Of a stretch of DNA of 64,000 nucleotides, positions 27,164-36,148 are shown piece by piece; the first letter of the stretch is position 1, and each line of letters opens with the position of its first letter. Source of the stretch: Campylobacter hyointestinalis subsp. lawsonii (lineage in GTDB: Bacteria > Campylobacterota > Campylobacteria > Campylobacterales > Campylobacteraceae). Where the stretch lies: assembly GCF_013372165.1 (NCBI RefSeq), contig NZ_CP053828.1:1240001-1304000 (forward strand), in the 5' to 3' direction. Under the pieces are notes generated by a model. It was not told the origin of the DNA. It worked only from the letters and a program-made list of their open reading frames with translations, and ran no database searches. A program made the position numbers and the translations under genes.

Positions 27164-29941
27164 TTAAGCCTTATAAACCTTAACTGCACATTTTTTGAAG
27201 TCTGTTTGCTTTGAAAGCGGATCAGTCGCATCTAAACAGACCTTATTTATAAATACATTCTCATCAAACCATGGAACATACACTAAGCCCTCAGCAGGTC
27301 TGTTTCTACCACGGAAATCTACCCTAGCTTTTACTTTACCACGACGACTCTCAACCCACACAACATCGTTTTGAGCTATGCCTAATTTATTTCCGTCTAT
27401 TTCGTTCATAAAACAAAGCGCTTCAGGGACAGCACGGTAAAGCTCAGGAACACGCATAGTCATAGTACCACTATGCCAGTGTTCTAGAACACGACCTGTA
27501 CATAGCCATAGAGGATATTCTTTACTTGGCATCTCTGGTGGATCCATGTAAGGACGGAAGAATATCTTAGCCCTACTCTTAAGCGCTTCTTTTTCTTTTG
27601 AAGTAGCTTTTGAGAGATCTCCTGTTAATAAAGCGCCATTTTTATTTCCATAGAATGAGAATTCTCCATTTGGATTATCTTTTTTAGCATATACGTCATA
27701 TTTTGTATTGAATCTCCAAAGAGTCTCTTTACCATCAACTACTGGCCATCTAAGACCCCTAACTTTATGATAAGTATCAAAATCTGCTAGGTCATGTCCA
27801 TGTCCTAGACCAAACTCACGGTATTCTTCCCATAAGTATTTTTGTATAAAGAAACCATATCCTTTAAATACTTTACCATCTGATCCTACGACATTTCTAC
27901 TATCGCCAAATACTTCAGTATTGTCAAAACCGGCGATAATCTTATCATCGGCAGAGAATTTCTTAGCTTTTTTATTTGCAAATAAAACATCATAAAGAGT
28001 ATCATCAGGCGAATAACCCATCGCAACTGCTTTATCTAAAACATTTGGTAAAGTAAGTTTGCCGTCTACTTTAACTTCACCCCAGAAATCTTTAAGTTTA
28101 AAACGTTTTGCAAATTCCATATATTGCCAAGTATCACTCATAGCCTCGCCTACTGGTAAAACTTGCTGTCTCCAGTGCTGAGTTCTTCTTTCAGCATTAC
28201 CATAAGCTCCCCATTTTTCATATATCATAGCTGTTGGTAAGATAAGGTCAGCTACCTTAGCACTAATACCTGGGTATGGATCGCTCACTACTATGAAGTT
28301 ATCCATCTCGCGAGCTGCTTTTATCCAGTGGTTTGCATTTGCAGAGTTTTGCCATGGGTTATTTACATGTACCCATATAAATTTGACTTTTCCATCTTCA
28401 AGGTCTCTCATTATCTTCATATATGGAGCACCCGGTTTTGGATTTATAGTTCCAGCTGGAATTTGCCAAATTTTTTCAGTGATTTCTCTATGTTTTGGAT
28501 TTGCTACAACCATATCGGCAGGAAGTCTGTGAGAGAATGTTCCCACTTCTCTTGCTGTTCCACAAGCACTTGGCTGACCTGTTAGTGAAAATGCTCCACT
28601 ACCTGGTTTTGCTTGTTTGCCTAGCAAGAAATGAACCATATAGCTTTGTTCATTTACCCATACGCCTCTTGTATGTTGGTTCATACCCATTGTCCAAAAA
28701 CTCACTACCTTGCGATTTTTTTCTATATATAGATCAGCTAGTGCTTTTAGTTTTTTCTTAAATTCCTCTAAATCTTCGTTTGGATCGCCTTTTGCAAGTT
28801 TAGCTACAAAATCTAAAGTATAAGGAGCTAGAGCTTTTTTAAATTCTTCAAATTGTATTATCCAGTGTTTATCAGCAGTAGCGTTGTTTTTATTTTCTAA
28901 AGTGTCTCCAGCTTTCATTCCTAAATAAGCTAAAGTTACACCTTCATTTTGGCTTAAAACTTTTGATTTTTGTTTTGCAGCAGTGTCAAGCTCACTTGGA
29001 AGATATTTTGGATGGTTGATATTTTCACGCATACCATAGCCGATATCAACTGGCCCTGTTGTAAATACGCAGTTTGCTTTTACAAACTCTTCATTGATGG
29101 CCTCAGGATGATTATAAACGATCTCTCTTGCTATATAGTTCCATATGGCAAGGTCTGTGTGCGGTGTAAATATAATCTCAATATCGGCGATATTTGAAGT
29201 TCTTGTTGAGTAAGTAGATAAATTTACTACTTTTACGCGCTCTGGATCTTGAAGTTTTCTATCACTAACCCTAGACCAAAGGATAGGGTGCATTTCTGCC
29301 ATATTTGCTCCCCAAGCTACTATGGTATCTGTAAGCTCTATATCATCATAGCAACCAGCAGGTTCATCTATACCAAATGTTTGCATAAAACCGACAACGG
29401 CACTAGCCATACAGTGGCGTGCATTTGGATCTATATTATGACTTCTAAAGCCACCCTTGATCAACTTAGATATGGCATAACCCTCAGGGATAGTATATTG
29501 ACCACTACCAAATACGCCTATACCTGTAGGTCCAAGCTCTGCATAAGTTTTGCGGAATTGTTTTTCCATCTCATCAAACGCTCTTTGCCAACTAACTTCT
29601 TGAAATTTACCTTTTTTGTCAAATTCACCTTTAGCATTTACTCTTAATAGAGGTTTTGTTATACGATCTTCACCGTACATAATTTTTGCATTAAAGTAAC
29701 CCTTTATGCAGTTAAGTCCTCTATTTACAGGAGCTAGTGGATCGCCCTTTACAGCAACAATTTTACCATTTTTTGTAGCAACCATGATACCGCAGCCTGT
29801 ACCACAGAATCTACAAGCAGCCTTATCCCATCGCCAACCGTTTTCACCCTCAGCAGCACTTAGCGAACTAGGAGCAGCTATACCAGCAGCTGAACAAGCA
29901 GCAGCCGCGGCTGAACTTTTAATAAATTCTCGTCTATCCAT
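27164..29941 (-). CDS. napA: NapA, periplasmic nitrate reductase catalytic subunit
   Basis: NapA reduces nitrate to nitrite at a molybdenum bis-MGD site. I choose the ATG at 29939-29941, preceded by AAAGGTGAGGAAT, giving 925 residues; an in-frame ATG 18 codons upstream lacks a ribosome site and would bury the signal. The twin-arginine signal is [19 protein letters not shown]. The [4Fe-4S] site [13 protein letters not shown] is at about 43-55, the Mo-ligand Cys lies in HCMASAVVG, and MGD-binding segments continue to the C-terminus. First gene of napAGHBFLD. Confidence 0.97.
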   Translation of the reverse strand: MDRREFIKSSAAAAACSAAGIAAPSSLSAAEGENGWRWDKAACRFCGTGCGIMVATKNGKIVAVKGDPLAPVNRGLNCIKGYFNAKIMYGEDRITKPLLRVNAKGEFDKKGKFQEVSWQRAFDEMEKQFRKTYAELGPTGIGVFGSGQYTIPEGYAISKLIKGGFRSHNIDPNARHCMASAVVGFMQTFGIDEPAGCYDDIELTDTIVAWGANMAEMHPILWSRVSDRKLQDPERVKVVNLSTYSTRTSNIADIEIIFTPHTDLAIWNYIAREIVYNHPEAINEEFVKANCVFTTGPVDIGYGMRENINHPKYLPSELDTAAKQKSKVLSQNEGVTLAYLGMKAGDTLENKNNATADKHWIIQFEEFKKALAPYTLDFVAKLAKGDPNEDLEEFKKKLKALADLYIEKNRKVVSFWTMGMNQHTRGVWVNEQSYMVHFLLGKQAKPGSGAFSLTGQPSACGTAREVGTFSHRLPADMVVANPKHREITEKIWQIPAGTINPKPGAPYMKIMRDLEDGKVKFIWVHVNNPWQNSANANHWIKAAREMDNFIVVSDPYPGISAKVADLILPTAMIYEKWGAYGNAERRTQHWRQQVLPVGEAMSDTWQYMEFAKRFKLKDFWGEVKVDGKLTLPNVLDKAVAMGYSPDDTLYDVLFANKKAKKFSADDKIIAGFDNTEVFGDSRNVVGSDGKVFKGYGFFIQKYLWEEYREFGLGHGHDLADFDTYHKVRGLRWPVVDGKETLWRFNTKYDVYAKKDNPNGEFSFYGNKNGALLTGDLSKATSKEKEALKSRAKIFFRPYMDPPEMPSKEYPLWLCTGRVLEHWHSGTMTMRVPELYRAVPEALCFMNEIDGNKLGIAQNDVVWVESRRGKVKARVDFRGRNRPAEGLVYVPWFDENVFINKVCLDATDPLSKQTDFKKCAVKVYKA

Positions 29942-29985
29942 ATTCCTCACCTTTCTTGCATTACGTTGCAAAATGTAACATTTGA

Positions 29986-29994
29986 ATTCTAACA
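29986..29994 (-). promoter_or_regulatory. extended -10 promoter of napA
   Basis: On the minus strand TGTTAGAAT fits TGnTAnAAT, placing the transcript start about 38 bases before the napA ATG. Upstream sequence is very AT-rich. I see no convincing FNR- or NssR-like palindrome immediately around it. Confidence 0.5.
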
Positions 29995-30490
29995 AATTTT
30001 TATGATTTATTCTTGATAAATTAAAATTTGAACACTATATATAATAAACTAATTTAGATATTAACCTATACAATATAATCATAAAACAAGATATATTTTT
30101 ATTATAGAAACAACTTAATATTCATATTCATACCAACACGATTAAAAATATTTATATTAACTATATATTTAGTTTTAGTAATAATTACTATCAAAATTTA
30201 ATAGTAAAATTAAAAATTTATATAGATAATATACCAAACAAAATATATCATTTTTATACTATAAATTTATAAATTTAACTTTTAAAATAGTAATAATTTA
30301 AGGAATATCATATTTATCAGACTTGCGTGTATTAGCCAAATTTAGCCTATTTATATGATAAGCAAACTATATATACTATTTTAATAACAACATTCTATCA
30401 AAATTATTTGTAAATATCTAATACTATATTTTATATTCTATATTATTTAAATAAAAACCAAATAAAAACTCATATAAAATCTATAATGTT

Positions 30491-30554
30491 AAAGGTTATC
30501 TTACAATTCATATATTTTTTAAATTTATCTTGATATTGCACTAAAATAACCTTT
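30491..30554 (+). repeat. inverted repeat, possible small RNA
   Basis: AAAGGTTAT (30491-30499) and ATAACCTTT (30546-30554) pair perfectly and enclose 46 bases; an inner CAAT/ATTG pair could extend the fold. A TATAAT hexamer at 30482-30487 would start transcription close to the first arm. No T-run follows on the plus strand, so termination is unexplained. A small RNA is a guess. Confidence 0.25.
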
Positions 30555-30586
30555 GAAATTTTAAATAAAGCGTAAGACTCGTATAT

Positions 30587-30607
30587 TTTGTTACTATTTG
30601 TAACAAA
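30587..30607. promoter_or_regulatory. perfect palindrome, possible operator
   Basis: TTTGTTAC-tattt-GTAACAAA: 8-bp arms and a 5-base spacer, 49 bases downstream of the ychF stop. The symmetry resembles a dimeric regulator site. No T-run follows on the ychF strand, so a simple terminator is less likely. Its regulator and target are unknown; napA starts some 650 bases away. Confidence 0.4.
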
Positions 30608-30655
30608 TAATTAAAAAATAACATAATTATGGATAAAGAAGATATCTCCTTAAAA

Positions 30656-31759
30656 TCACACATTAAATCTAAAATGCATCACATCGCCGTCATTTACGAC
30701 GTAATCTTTGCCCTCTAGCCTCATTTTTCCAGCTTCTTTTGCTTTAGCTTCGCCTCCGTTTGCTACAAAATCTTCATAGCTTATCACTTCAGCTCTGATA
30801 AATCCACGCTCAAAATCATTATGTATAACACTTGCAGCCTTTGGCGCCTTCCAGCCTTTATGTATAGTCCAAGCACGAACTTCGACAACTCCAGCGGTAA
30901 AATAGCTGATTAAATTTAGTTTAGCAAAAGCTGTTTTAATGATACTCTCAAGCCCACTTTGCTTAGCTCCTAGACTCTCTAACATTTCAGCTGCTTCATT
31001 ATCGTCTAATCCTACAAGTTCTTCTTCTATCTTTGCACAAAGTTTTATAACTTCGTGGTTTGAACGTGCTGCGTAGTCTCTTACTTGTTTTACATACTCA
31101 TTATCTTCTGCAATAAAATCTTCGCTAACATTTGCTCCGTAAATTACTTCTTTAGCAGAAAGCAGTCTTAATTCTTTATTTAAATTTTGAAAGGCTTCAC
31201 TATCAAACTCACCAAAGCTACTAGCGCTATTTCCGTCATTTAGGTGCTTTAAAAGCGAAGTAGCACACTCCAAACTCTCTTTTGCACCTTTTGTATTTGC
31301 TTTTACTTCTTTTGTGAGTTTATCTATCTTTTTACTAAGTTGTTCAATGTCTGCTAAGATAAGCTCCATCTCGATTATACCGATATCTCTGATCGGATCT
31401 ACGCTATTTTCAACGTGAGTAATGTTTGAGTCATCAAAGCATCTTACTATATGCAAAATGACTTCTGTTTCTCTTATGTTTGAGAGAAATTTATTGCCAA
31501 GTCCTTCACCTTTACTAGCACCTTTTACAATTCCTGCGATATCTACAAATTCGATAGTTGAATGTTGAATTTTATTTGGATTTACTATTTTTGCAAGCTC
31601 ATTCAAACGTGCATCAGGAACAGGAACTATAGCTTTATTTGGCTCGATAGTACAAAATGGATAGTTTGCGGCCTCTGCGTTACTAGCCTTTGTTAGAGCA
31701 TTAAAAGTTGTTGATTTTCCAACGTTTGGAAGTCCTACTATGCCTACTGCCAAACCCAT
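30656..31759 (-). CDS. ychF: YchF, ribosome-associated P-loop ATPase/GTPase
   Basis: YchF is a universally conserved Obg-family nucleotidase that binds ribosomes and is linked to oxidative-stress responses; it prefers ATP despite the G-domain. The 367-residue protein has Walker [15 protein letters not shown] (about 8-21), the switch segment [19 protein letters not shown], a coiled-coil insertion (about 130-210) and a C-terminal TGS domain ([28 protein letters not shown]). The noncanonical NKxD-like segment typical of YchF fits. Start ATG overlaps the pepA stop by one base. Confidence 0.96.
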   Translation of the reverse strand: MGLAVGIVGLPNVGKSTTFNALTKASNAEAANYPFCTIEPNKAIVPVPDARLNELAKIVNPNKIQHSTIEFVDIAGIVKGASKGEGLGNKFLSNIRETEVILHIVRCFDDSNITHVENSVDPIRDIGIIEMELILADIEQLSKKIDKLTKEVKANTKGAKESLECATSLLKHLNDGNSASSFGEFDSEAFQNLNKELRLLSAKEVIYGANVSEDFIAEDNEYVKQVRDYAARSNHEVIKLCAKIEEELVGLDDNEAAEMLESLGAKQSGLESIIKTAFAKLNLISYFTAGVVEVRAWTIHKGWKAPKAASVIHNDFERGFIRAEVISYEDFVANGGEAKAKEAGKMRLEGKDYVVNDGDVMHFRFNV

Positions 31760-33228
31760 TATTTACTTTCCTTTTCATGATTTCTTGCAAGCTTAAGCAA
31801 GTAGTATAAACAAGACCTTACTCCAGCTCCAGAAGCTCCTGCGCCATTATATCCCCACGCTTTTGTTACGTAAGCAGGACCTGCGATATCAAGATGTAGC
31901 CATTTATCTTTAAAATCTTCTTTTATAAATTTATCTAAAAATAATCCAGCAGTGATAGCGCCGCCATAACGACTTGAAGAAGTGTTGCTGATATCAGCAA
32001 TATCTGATTTTATAAGCTCTCTTAAATGATCATTAAATTCCAAAATAGTTAAATTCTCACCGCTTTTACCTGCGTAATTCTTAAATTCGCTTTGAAGCTC
32101 ATAGTTGTTTCCCATAACCCCTGTCGTGTATTCGCCAAGACCTACTACACAAGCTCCTGTGAGAGTAGCCATATCTATAAGAAGATCAGGATCAAGCTCA
32201 CTTTGTGCCCAGTCTAAGCAATCTGCCAAAACAAGCCTTCCTTCAGCGTCCGTGTTTCTTACTTCTACGCTTACTCCACTTCTAGTTATTAGAACATCAT
32301 CAGGTTTGTAAGCATTACCGCCTATCATATTTTCAGCAGCACCCAAAACAGCGTGAATCTCAAACGGCAACTCTAAAACGCTAGCCGCTTTTATGATAGC
32401 CATAGCAGCAGCAGCTCCGCTCTTATCGCTTTTCATAGTGAGCATATAATCGCTTGGTTTTAAACTCAAACCACCGCTATCATAAGTAAGTCCCTTTCCT
32501 ACAAATACAACTTTTTTTATGCTCTTTTTAGGAGTATATTTTAAATGTATAAGGCGAGGAGGATTGATACTAGCTCTATTTACAGCTAAAAAAGCGTTCA
32601 TATTTTCGGATTTTAGATAGTTTTCATCGTGGATTTTACACTCGATATTTGCGTATTCTAAAGATAGCTTTTTAGCATCTTCGGCCATCTTATTAGGAGT
32701 GTAGATTTCTGGTATTTCATTGACTATATCTTTTGCAAAATTTGTAGCTTCGCATACGGCTTTTGCGTGGATTAAACCTAAATTTGCTTGTTCTAAAGGT
32801 ACTATTTTATCGCCGTACTCTTCGTTGCAGATAAATATCTCTTTTAGTTTAGTCTCTTTTTTCTCACTCTTATACTTATCAAATTTATAGCTAACAAGCA
32901 AAAAGCCCTCAACAATCGCTGCAAAACTCATCTTAAAGCAACCGCCAACATAACTATGCATTTTTAAATTTAATATGTTTAACTCTTTTATAGCATTATA
33001 TGCTTTTGCTACGCCTTGTCTTAAACTCTCTGGCTCAAGATTTTTTATACCTACATAAATTCGTCTTAAATTTGGTAAATTTAATACACTATCGCCTTTG
33101 AAATTGTATAATTCAAAACACTCTAAATCTTTTATAAATTTATGTTCTAAATTATTGCCAACTATAAATACAAGCTCATAATCAGCTTTTATATCGTCAA
33201 ATGATTTTTCAATTATTCGAAATTTCAT
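31759..33228 (-). CDS. pepA: leucyl aminopeptidase (cytosol aminopeptidase, M17)
   Basis: PepA removes N-terminal residues from peptides using two metal ions. I prefer the ATG at 33226-33228 (489 residues, opening MKFRIIEKSF) over an in-frame ATG 7 codons upstream; the ribosome site (GAGG) is far from either, so this is not certain. The C-terminal catalytic domain has the metal/substrate motifs VGKGLTYDSGGLSLKP, MKSDKSGAAA and the family signature NTDAEGRLVLAD (about 330-341), then TLTGACVVGLG. It overlaps dedA by 20 bases. Confidence 0.94.
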   Translation of the reverse strand: MKFRIIEKSFDDIKADYELVFIVGNNLEHKFIKDLECFELYNFKGDSVLNLPNLRRIYVGIKNLEPESLRQGVAKAYNAIKELNILNLKMHSYVGGCFKMSFAAIVEGFLLVSYKFDKYKSEKKETKLKEIFICNEEYGDKIVPLEQANLGLIHAKAVCEATNFAKDIVNEIPEIYTPNKMAEDAKKLSLEYANIECKIHDENYLKSENMNAFLAVNRASINPPRLIHLKYTPKKSIKKVVFVGKGLTYDSGGLSLKPSDYMLTMKSDKSGAAAAMAIIKAASVLELPFEIHAVLGAAENMIGGNAYKPDDVLITRSGVSVEVRNTDAEGRLVLADCLDWAQSELDPDLLIDMATLTGACVVGLGEYTTGVMGNNYELQSEFKNYAGKSGENLTILEFNDHLRELIKSDIADISNTSSSRYGGAITAGLFLDKFIKEDFKDKWLHLDIAGPAYVTKAWGYNGAGASGAGVRSCLYYLLKLARNHEKESK

Positions 33229-33823
33229 GATGTCTTTTTTTCCTCTCATTTAATATATGAATTTCTAATCTTTTAAAGCCATATAGCAAGCTTATCAAGA
33301 ACAAAGCCACTATAGGCACAGCAAGGTACCAGTGTTTTTCAGCCCAGTGGATTGCATTCCAGATGGTTTGTCCAAAATACCAAGCAAGTATAATGGTGAT
33401 CCCTGCCCATATCCATGCACTAATTAAATTTATAAATGCAAATTTCTTTGCGCTATATCTTGTTATGCCTATACTCATAGGTATGATCGTACGAAATCCA
33501 TACATATAACGTTGTATAAAGATGATAGGCCAACCGTATTTTTTGAGCAACAGATGAGCAACTGCAAATTTCCGTCTTTGGGTGACGAGCTTTTTTTGTA
33601 TATATTTTTTGTTATATCTACCTATATAAAAATAAATTTGATCTCCGACAAATCCGCCTATTCCAGCTACAAAAACTATCATAACTAAATTTACGTGACC
33701 TTCGTGAGCTAAGATACCAGCAAGTATAAGAGCGATCTCACCCTCAGCGATACACCAAAGAAAAATGACGACATATGACCACTCTTTGTAATCAAATATA
33801 ATATTTTTTAACGTTTCTTCCAT
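33209..33823 (-). CDS. DedA family membrane protein
   Basis: DedA proteins are membrane transporters related to undecaprenyl- and phospholipid-phosphate flippases. The 204-residue protein has the conserved acidic first helix (FLWCIAEGEIALILAGILAH, about 21-40), GGFVGDQIYFYIGRY (about 55-69), the amphipathic re-entrant part ending RYMYGFRTIIPMSIG (about 105-119) with conserved Arg, and two later helices. The C-terminal 15 residues are basic. It starts one base after apt. Confidence 0.88.
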   Translation of the reverse strand: MEETLKNIIFDYKEWSYVVIFLWCIAEGEIALILAGILAHEGHVNLVMIVFVAGIGGFVGDQIYFYIGRYNKKYIQKKLVTQRRKFAVAHLLLKKYGWPIIFIQRYMYGFRTIIPMSIGITRYSAKKFAFINLISAWIWAGITIILAWYFGQTIWNAIHWAEKHWYLAVPIVALFLISLLYGFKRLEIHILNERKKRHHEISNN

Positions 33824-33824
33824 A

Positions 33825-34373
33825 TCAAACCTCTAAGACACTATATATCGGATATCTAGTTTTTAAATTTTTACTTCCGCCAAGTTCTAAAAGATCTATC
33901 AAAAAACACGCCTCTACAAGATTAGCACCGACATTTGCTATAAGATCACAAGCCGCTATAGCAGTTCCGCCTGTAGCTATTAGATCATCTACTAACAAAA
34001 CCCTAGGATTTTTTAGACCCCTAAATGCATCTACGTGCATCTCTATCTCATCTACTCCGTATTCTAAAGAGTATTTTTGAGATATTGTTATATATGGAAG
34101 TTTATGTGGTTTTCTAACAGGAACAAAAGGAAGATCAAGCTTAGATGCAAGTGCCGCCCCAAGTATAAATCCCCTACTTTCTATGCCTACTATAAAATCT
34201 AAATTTTTATCTTTATATCTATCTTCTAAGTGATCCATTAAAAATTTAAAAGCCTTTTTATCATTCAAAAGCGTAGTGATATCTTTAAATAAAATTCCCG
34301 GCTTTGGAAAATCTTTCACATCCCTTATTGTACTTAAAAGATAGTCTTTATCCGCAACTGATAGTTTTTTCAT
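33825..34373 (-). CDS. apt: adenine phosphoribosyltransferase
   Basis: Apt salvages adenine to AMP using PRPP. The 182-residue protein has the expected purine-binding region ([15 protein letters not shown], about 18-32), [12 protein letters not shown] (about 64-75) and the PRPP-binding loop [17 protein letters not shown] (about 124-140). It is preceded by the coiled-coil protein gene (10 bases) and followed by dedA, the same order as in C. jejuni. Confidence 0.96.
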   Translation of the reverse strand: MKKLSVADKDYLLSTIRDVKDFPKPGILFKDITTLLNDKKAFKFLMDHLEDRYKDKNLDFIVGIESRGFILGAALASKLDLPFVPVRKPHKLPYITISQKYSLEYGVDEIEMHVDAFRGLKNPRVLLVDDLIATGGTAIAACDLIANVGANLVEACFLIDLLELGGSKNLKTRYPIYSVLEV

Positions 34374-34383
34374 TATTATCCTT

Positions 34384-34722
34384 TTATAATAAAGCTTCTA
34401 TCTTGCCTTCTAGTTCCTTGATTCTTTGACGAAGTTTGTCGTTTTCTATGCGGTATTGTGAGTTTCTAGTTCTTAGACTTGTCACGTCTGCTTTGATCTT
34501 GTTTAGCTCATCTGTTAAGATATCTATATTGCCAAGACTTCGCTGTAACTGCACTTGAAGCTTTCTGATAACGACTTCTGTATCATCGAGATTATTTTTC
34601 ATAAAATCTCTCATAGAAAGCTCTTTTTTAAGAAGTGTTTTATAGTAAAAAACCATAACAGTAAGATACAAACAAAGACATATCAAAATAGTATAAAAAA
34701 TCCAATCAGCTAACATAAACAA
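34384..34722 (-). CDS. small membrane protein with a coiled coil
   Basis: I do not recognise a family. The 112-residue product has one membrane helix (about 5-26) and then a long heptad-rich coiled coil to the end ([40 protein letters not shown]). This resembles membrane-anchored scaffolds such as FtsB/ZapB-like proteins, but no specific motif supports a name. It overlaps rpiB by 13 bases and has an orthologue at the same position in C. jejuni, so it is a real gene. A second Met two codons later could be the start. Confidence 0.75.
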   Translation of the reverse strand: MFMLADWIFYTILICLCLYLTVMVFYYKTLLKKELSMRDFMKNNLDDTEVVIRKLQVQLQRSLGNIDILTDELNKIKADVTSLRTRNSQYRIENDKLRQRIKELEGKIEALL

Positions 34723-35159
34723 AATCCTAACTTATCCACCCTTTTTTGATGTCTGCCACCGGCAAACTCAGTGGAAAAAAACGTATTTATCATATCTTCG
34801 ATAACAGTATTTCCAACAACTCTAGCGCCAAAACAAAGTACGTTTGCATCATTATGCTCACGTGAAAGTCTTGCAGTGCTTACGTCGTGACAAAGTGCGC
34901 ATCTGATATTTTTATGACGATTTGCCGCCATAGACATACCAAGTCCTGTTCCGCAAACCAAGATACCAAAATCAGGCTCTTTAGTGTTTAAATTCTCAGC
35001 CATTATATTTGCAAAATCAGGATAATCAACGCTCATATCTTTTGAGTTTGTGCCTAGATCTACTACTTCAAAACCTAGTTTTTTTAGACACTCTTTGCTA
35101 AATTCCTTAGCTTTAAATCCTGCGTGATCACTTGCTATAAAAACTTTCCCTACTTCCAT
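34710..35159 (-). CDS. rpiB: ribose-5-phosphate isomerase B
   Basis: RpiB interconverts ribose-5-phosphate and ribulose-5-phosphate. The 149-residue protein has FIASDHAGFKAKEFS (about 7-21), the active-site Cys region FGILVCGTGLGMSMAANR (about 63-80) and REHNDANVLCFGARVVG (about 110-126). A perfect extended -10 box (TGATATAAT) lies 31 bases upstream, so rpiB heads a new transcription unit through apt, dedA, pepA and ychF. Confidence 0.95.
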   Translation of the reverse strand: MEVGKVFIASDHAGFKAKEFSKECLKKLGFEVVDLGTNSKDMSVDYPDFANIMAENLNTKEPDFGILVCGTGLGMSMAANRHKNIRCALCHDVSTARLSREHNDANVLCFGARVVGNTVIEDMINTFFSTEFAGGRHQKRVDKLGFCLC

Positions 35160-35189
35160 TATATCGTTCCAAATACTTAAATTTGTGCC

Positions 35190-35198
35190 ATTATATCA
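35190..35198 (-). promoter_or_regulatory. extended -10 promoter of rpiB
   Basis: The minus strand reads TGATATAAT, an exact extended -10. The TAA inside the hexamer is also the stop codon of the truncated protease frame at 35191-35298. A similar GATATAATGG string overlaps the rpiB ATG itself. Confidence 0.65.
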
Positions 35199-35298
35199 TA
35201 TTCAACTTTAAATTAGCGTGAGCTATCTCATGATAGGCGACAGAGACGATGAGTAACAAAATAAGAGCAATGAGCGAACTTATATCAAGGCTGTTCAT
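35191..35298 (-). pseudogene. truncated site-2 (M50) protease, N-terminal remnant
   Basis: A 35-codon frame begins at an ATG that overlaps the lepB end by 14 bases and reads a membrane helix followed by a zinc-protease motif: LIALILLLIVSVAYHEIAHA. The HExxH within or beside the first helix is the mark of M50 site-2 proteases, normally about 210 residues or more in this phylum, with HEIMHG at this place. Here it runs into unrelated codons and stops inside the rpiB promoter, so the rest of the gene has been lost. The family call rests on a short match, but helix plus HExxH in the right order is distinctive. Confidence 0.5.
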
Positions 35299-36148
35299 AT
35301 ATCAAAGTTTCATCGTTTTCTATGGTATTTACAAGTCTTCCTATACGCTCCCAACGCACCTTATAGTCTTTATCCCAGCTAAAATATACAAACCAAGGCG
35401 TTCCTACTATGTATTTATAAGATACGCTGCCCCAAAATCTGCTATCGTTGCTGTTTTCTCTATTATCCCCAACCATAAAATACTCATTTTGTGGCACTTT
35501 AAAATAAAATGCGTTAAACGGCAAACCATTTATAGATGGCAACTCTTCTACTTGAGCTGGTTGCATAGCAAATTTATTTTGATTTAGATAGTAAAGAGCT
35601 ATAGTAAATGTATCTGCGCTTTGCCCTACAAAGTTGTCTTTTTCACCTTTATCTTCATAATGAATACCTTTAAATTTATATGGCTCTTTGACGAACTTTT
35701 TACCACCAAAACTTACTATATCTTCTTTTGGATAATTTTTATCTATAAAATCATCGCCTTCATATGGTCTTAAATACATAGTTTTTGGAGCAAATACGAT
35801 TTCATCGCCACCAAGAGCAAAATTTCTTTTTACATAGTAAATTTTCGGATCTGATGGATATCTAAATACGACGATATCACCGCGTTTTGGTTTATCACCG
35901 TTTATAAGATGACCATCGCCATCACTATCAAACCATACTGGAATCTCAAGCCATGGGATATGAGGCGTAGGAATTCCATAAGCAAATTTTTTGACAAAAA
36001 GATGATCGCCGATAAGAAGCGTATTTTTCATAGACCCACTTGGGATCACAAAGGCTTGAGCTACAAAAAATATAAATAGAAGCACTATAACAATAGTTCC
36101 AGTCCAGCTGCTTGAAAAGTCATAAAGCCTAGAAAAAACTTTTTTCAT
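35285..36148 (-). CDS. lepB: signal peptidase I
   Basis: LepB cleaves signal peptides from exported proteins. The 287-residue enzyme has an N-terminal membrane segment (about 16-35), the catalytic Ser in IPSGSMKNTLLIGDHLFV (about 36-53), the catalytic Lys in YYVKRNFALGGDEIVF (about 103-118), and the C-terminal box GDNRENSNDSRFWG (about 226-239). It overlaps folD by 4 bases. Residues 120-200 form an insertion with few landmarks, as in other campylobacterial enzymes. Confidence 0.95.
   Translation of the reverse strand: MKKVFSRLYDFSSSWTGTIVIVLLFIFFVAQAFVIPSGSMKNTLLIGDHLFVKKFAYGIPTPHIPWLEIPVWFDSDGDGHLINGDKPKRGDIVVFRYPSDPKIYYVKRNFALGGDEIVFAPKTMYLRPYEGDDFIDKNYPKEDIVSFGGKKFVKEPYKFKGIHYEDKGEKDNFVGQSADTFTIALYYLNQNKFAMQPAQVEELPSINGLPFNAFYFKVPQNEYFMVGDNRENSNDSRFWGSVSYKYIVGTPWFVYFSWDKDYKVRWERIGRLVNTIENDETLIYEQP

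Larger units (their letters stand above)
29942..30655. other. 714-bp gene-free region between napA and ychF
   Basis: No reading frame here looks coding on either strand. It is extremely AT-rich. It holds the napA leader and promoter, a 9-bp inverted repeat with a TATAAT just before it (30482-30554) and a perfect palindrome (30587-30607) near the ychF end. This is much longer than any other intergenic space in the window. Confidence 0.8.

Noticed and set aside
29950-29971. TTGCA-TTACGT-TGCAA short inverted repeat in the napA leader, considered as an FNR-like or NssR-like site.
   Set aside because: Arms are only 5 bp and do not match the TTGAT-N4-ATCAA pattern; it lies downstream of the promoter.
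30598-30655. 23-codon ORF (starting MLFFNYLLQIVTKY) on the minus strand after ychF.
   Set aside because: The ribosome-like AAGGAG is too far from the ATG and the frame overlaps the palindrome; nothing suggests it is translated.
35249-35587. Plus-strand 112-codon open frame across the lepB end.
   Set aside because: It lies antisense to lepB, has no ribosome site, and its composition is that of a reverse-complement shadow.
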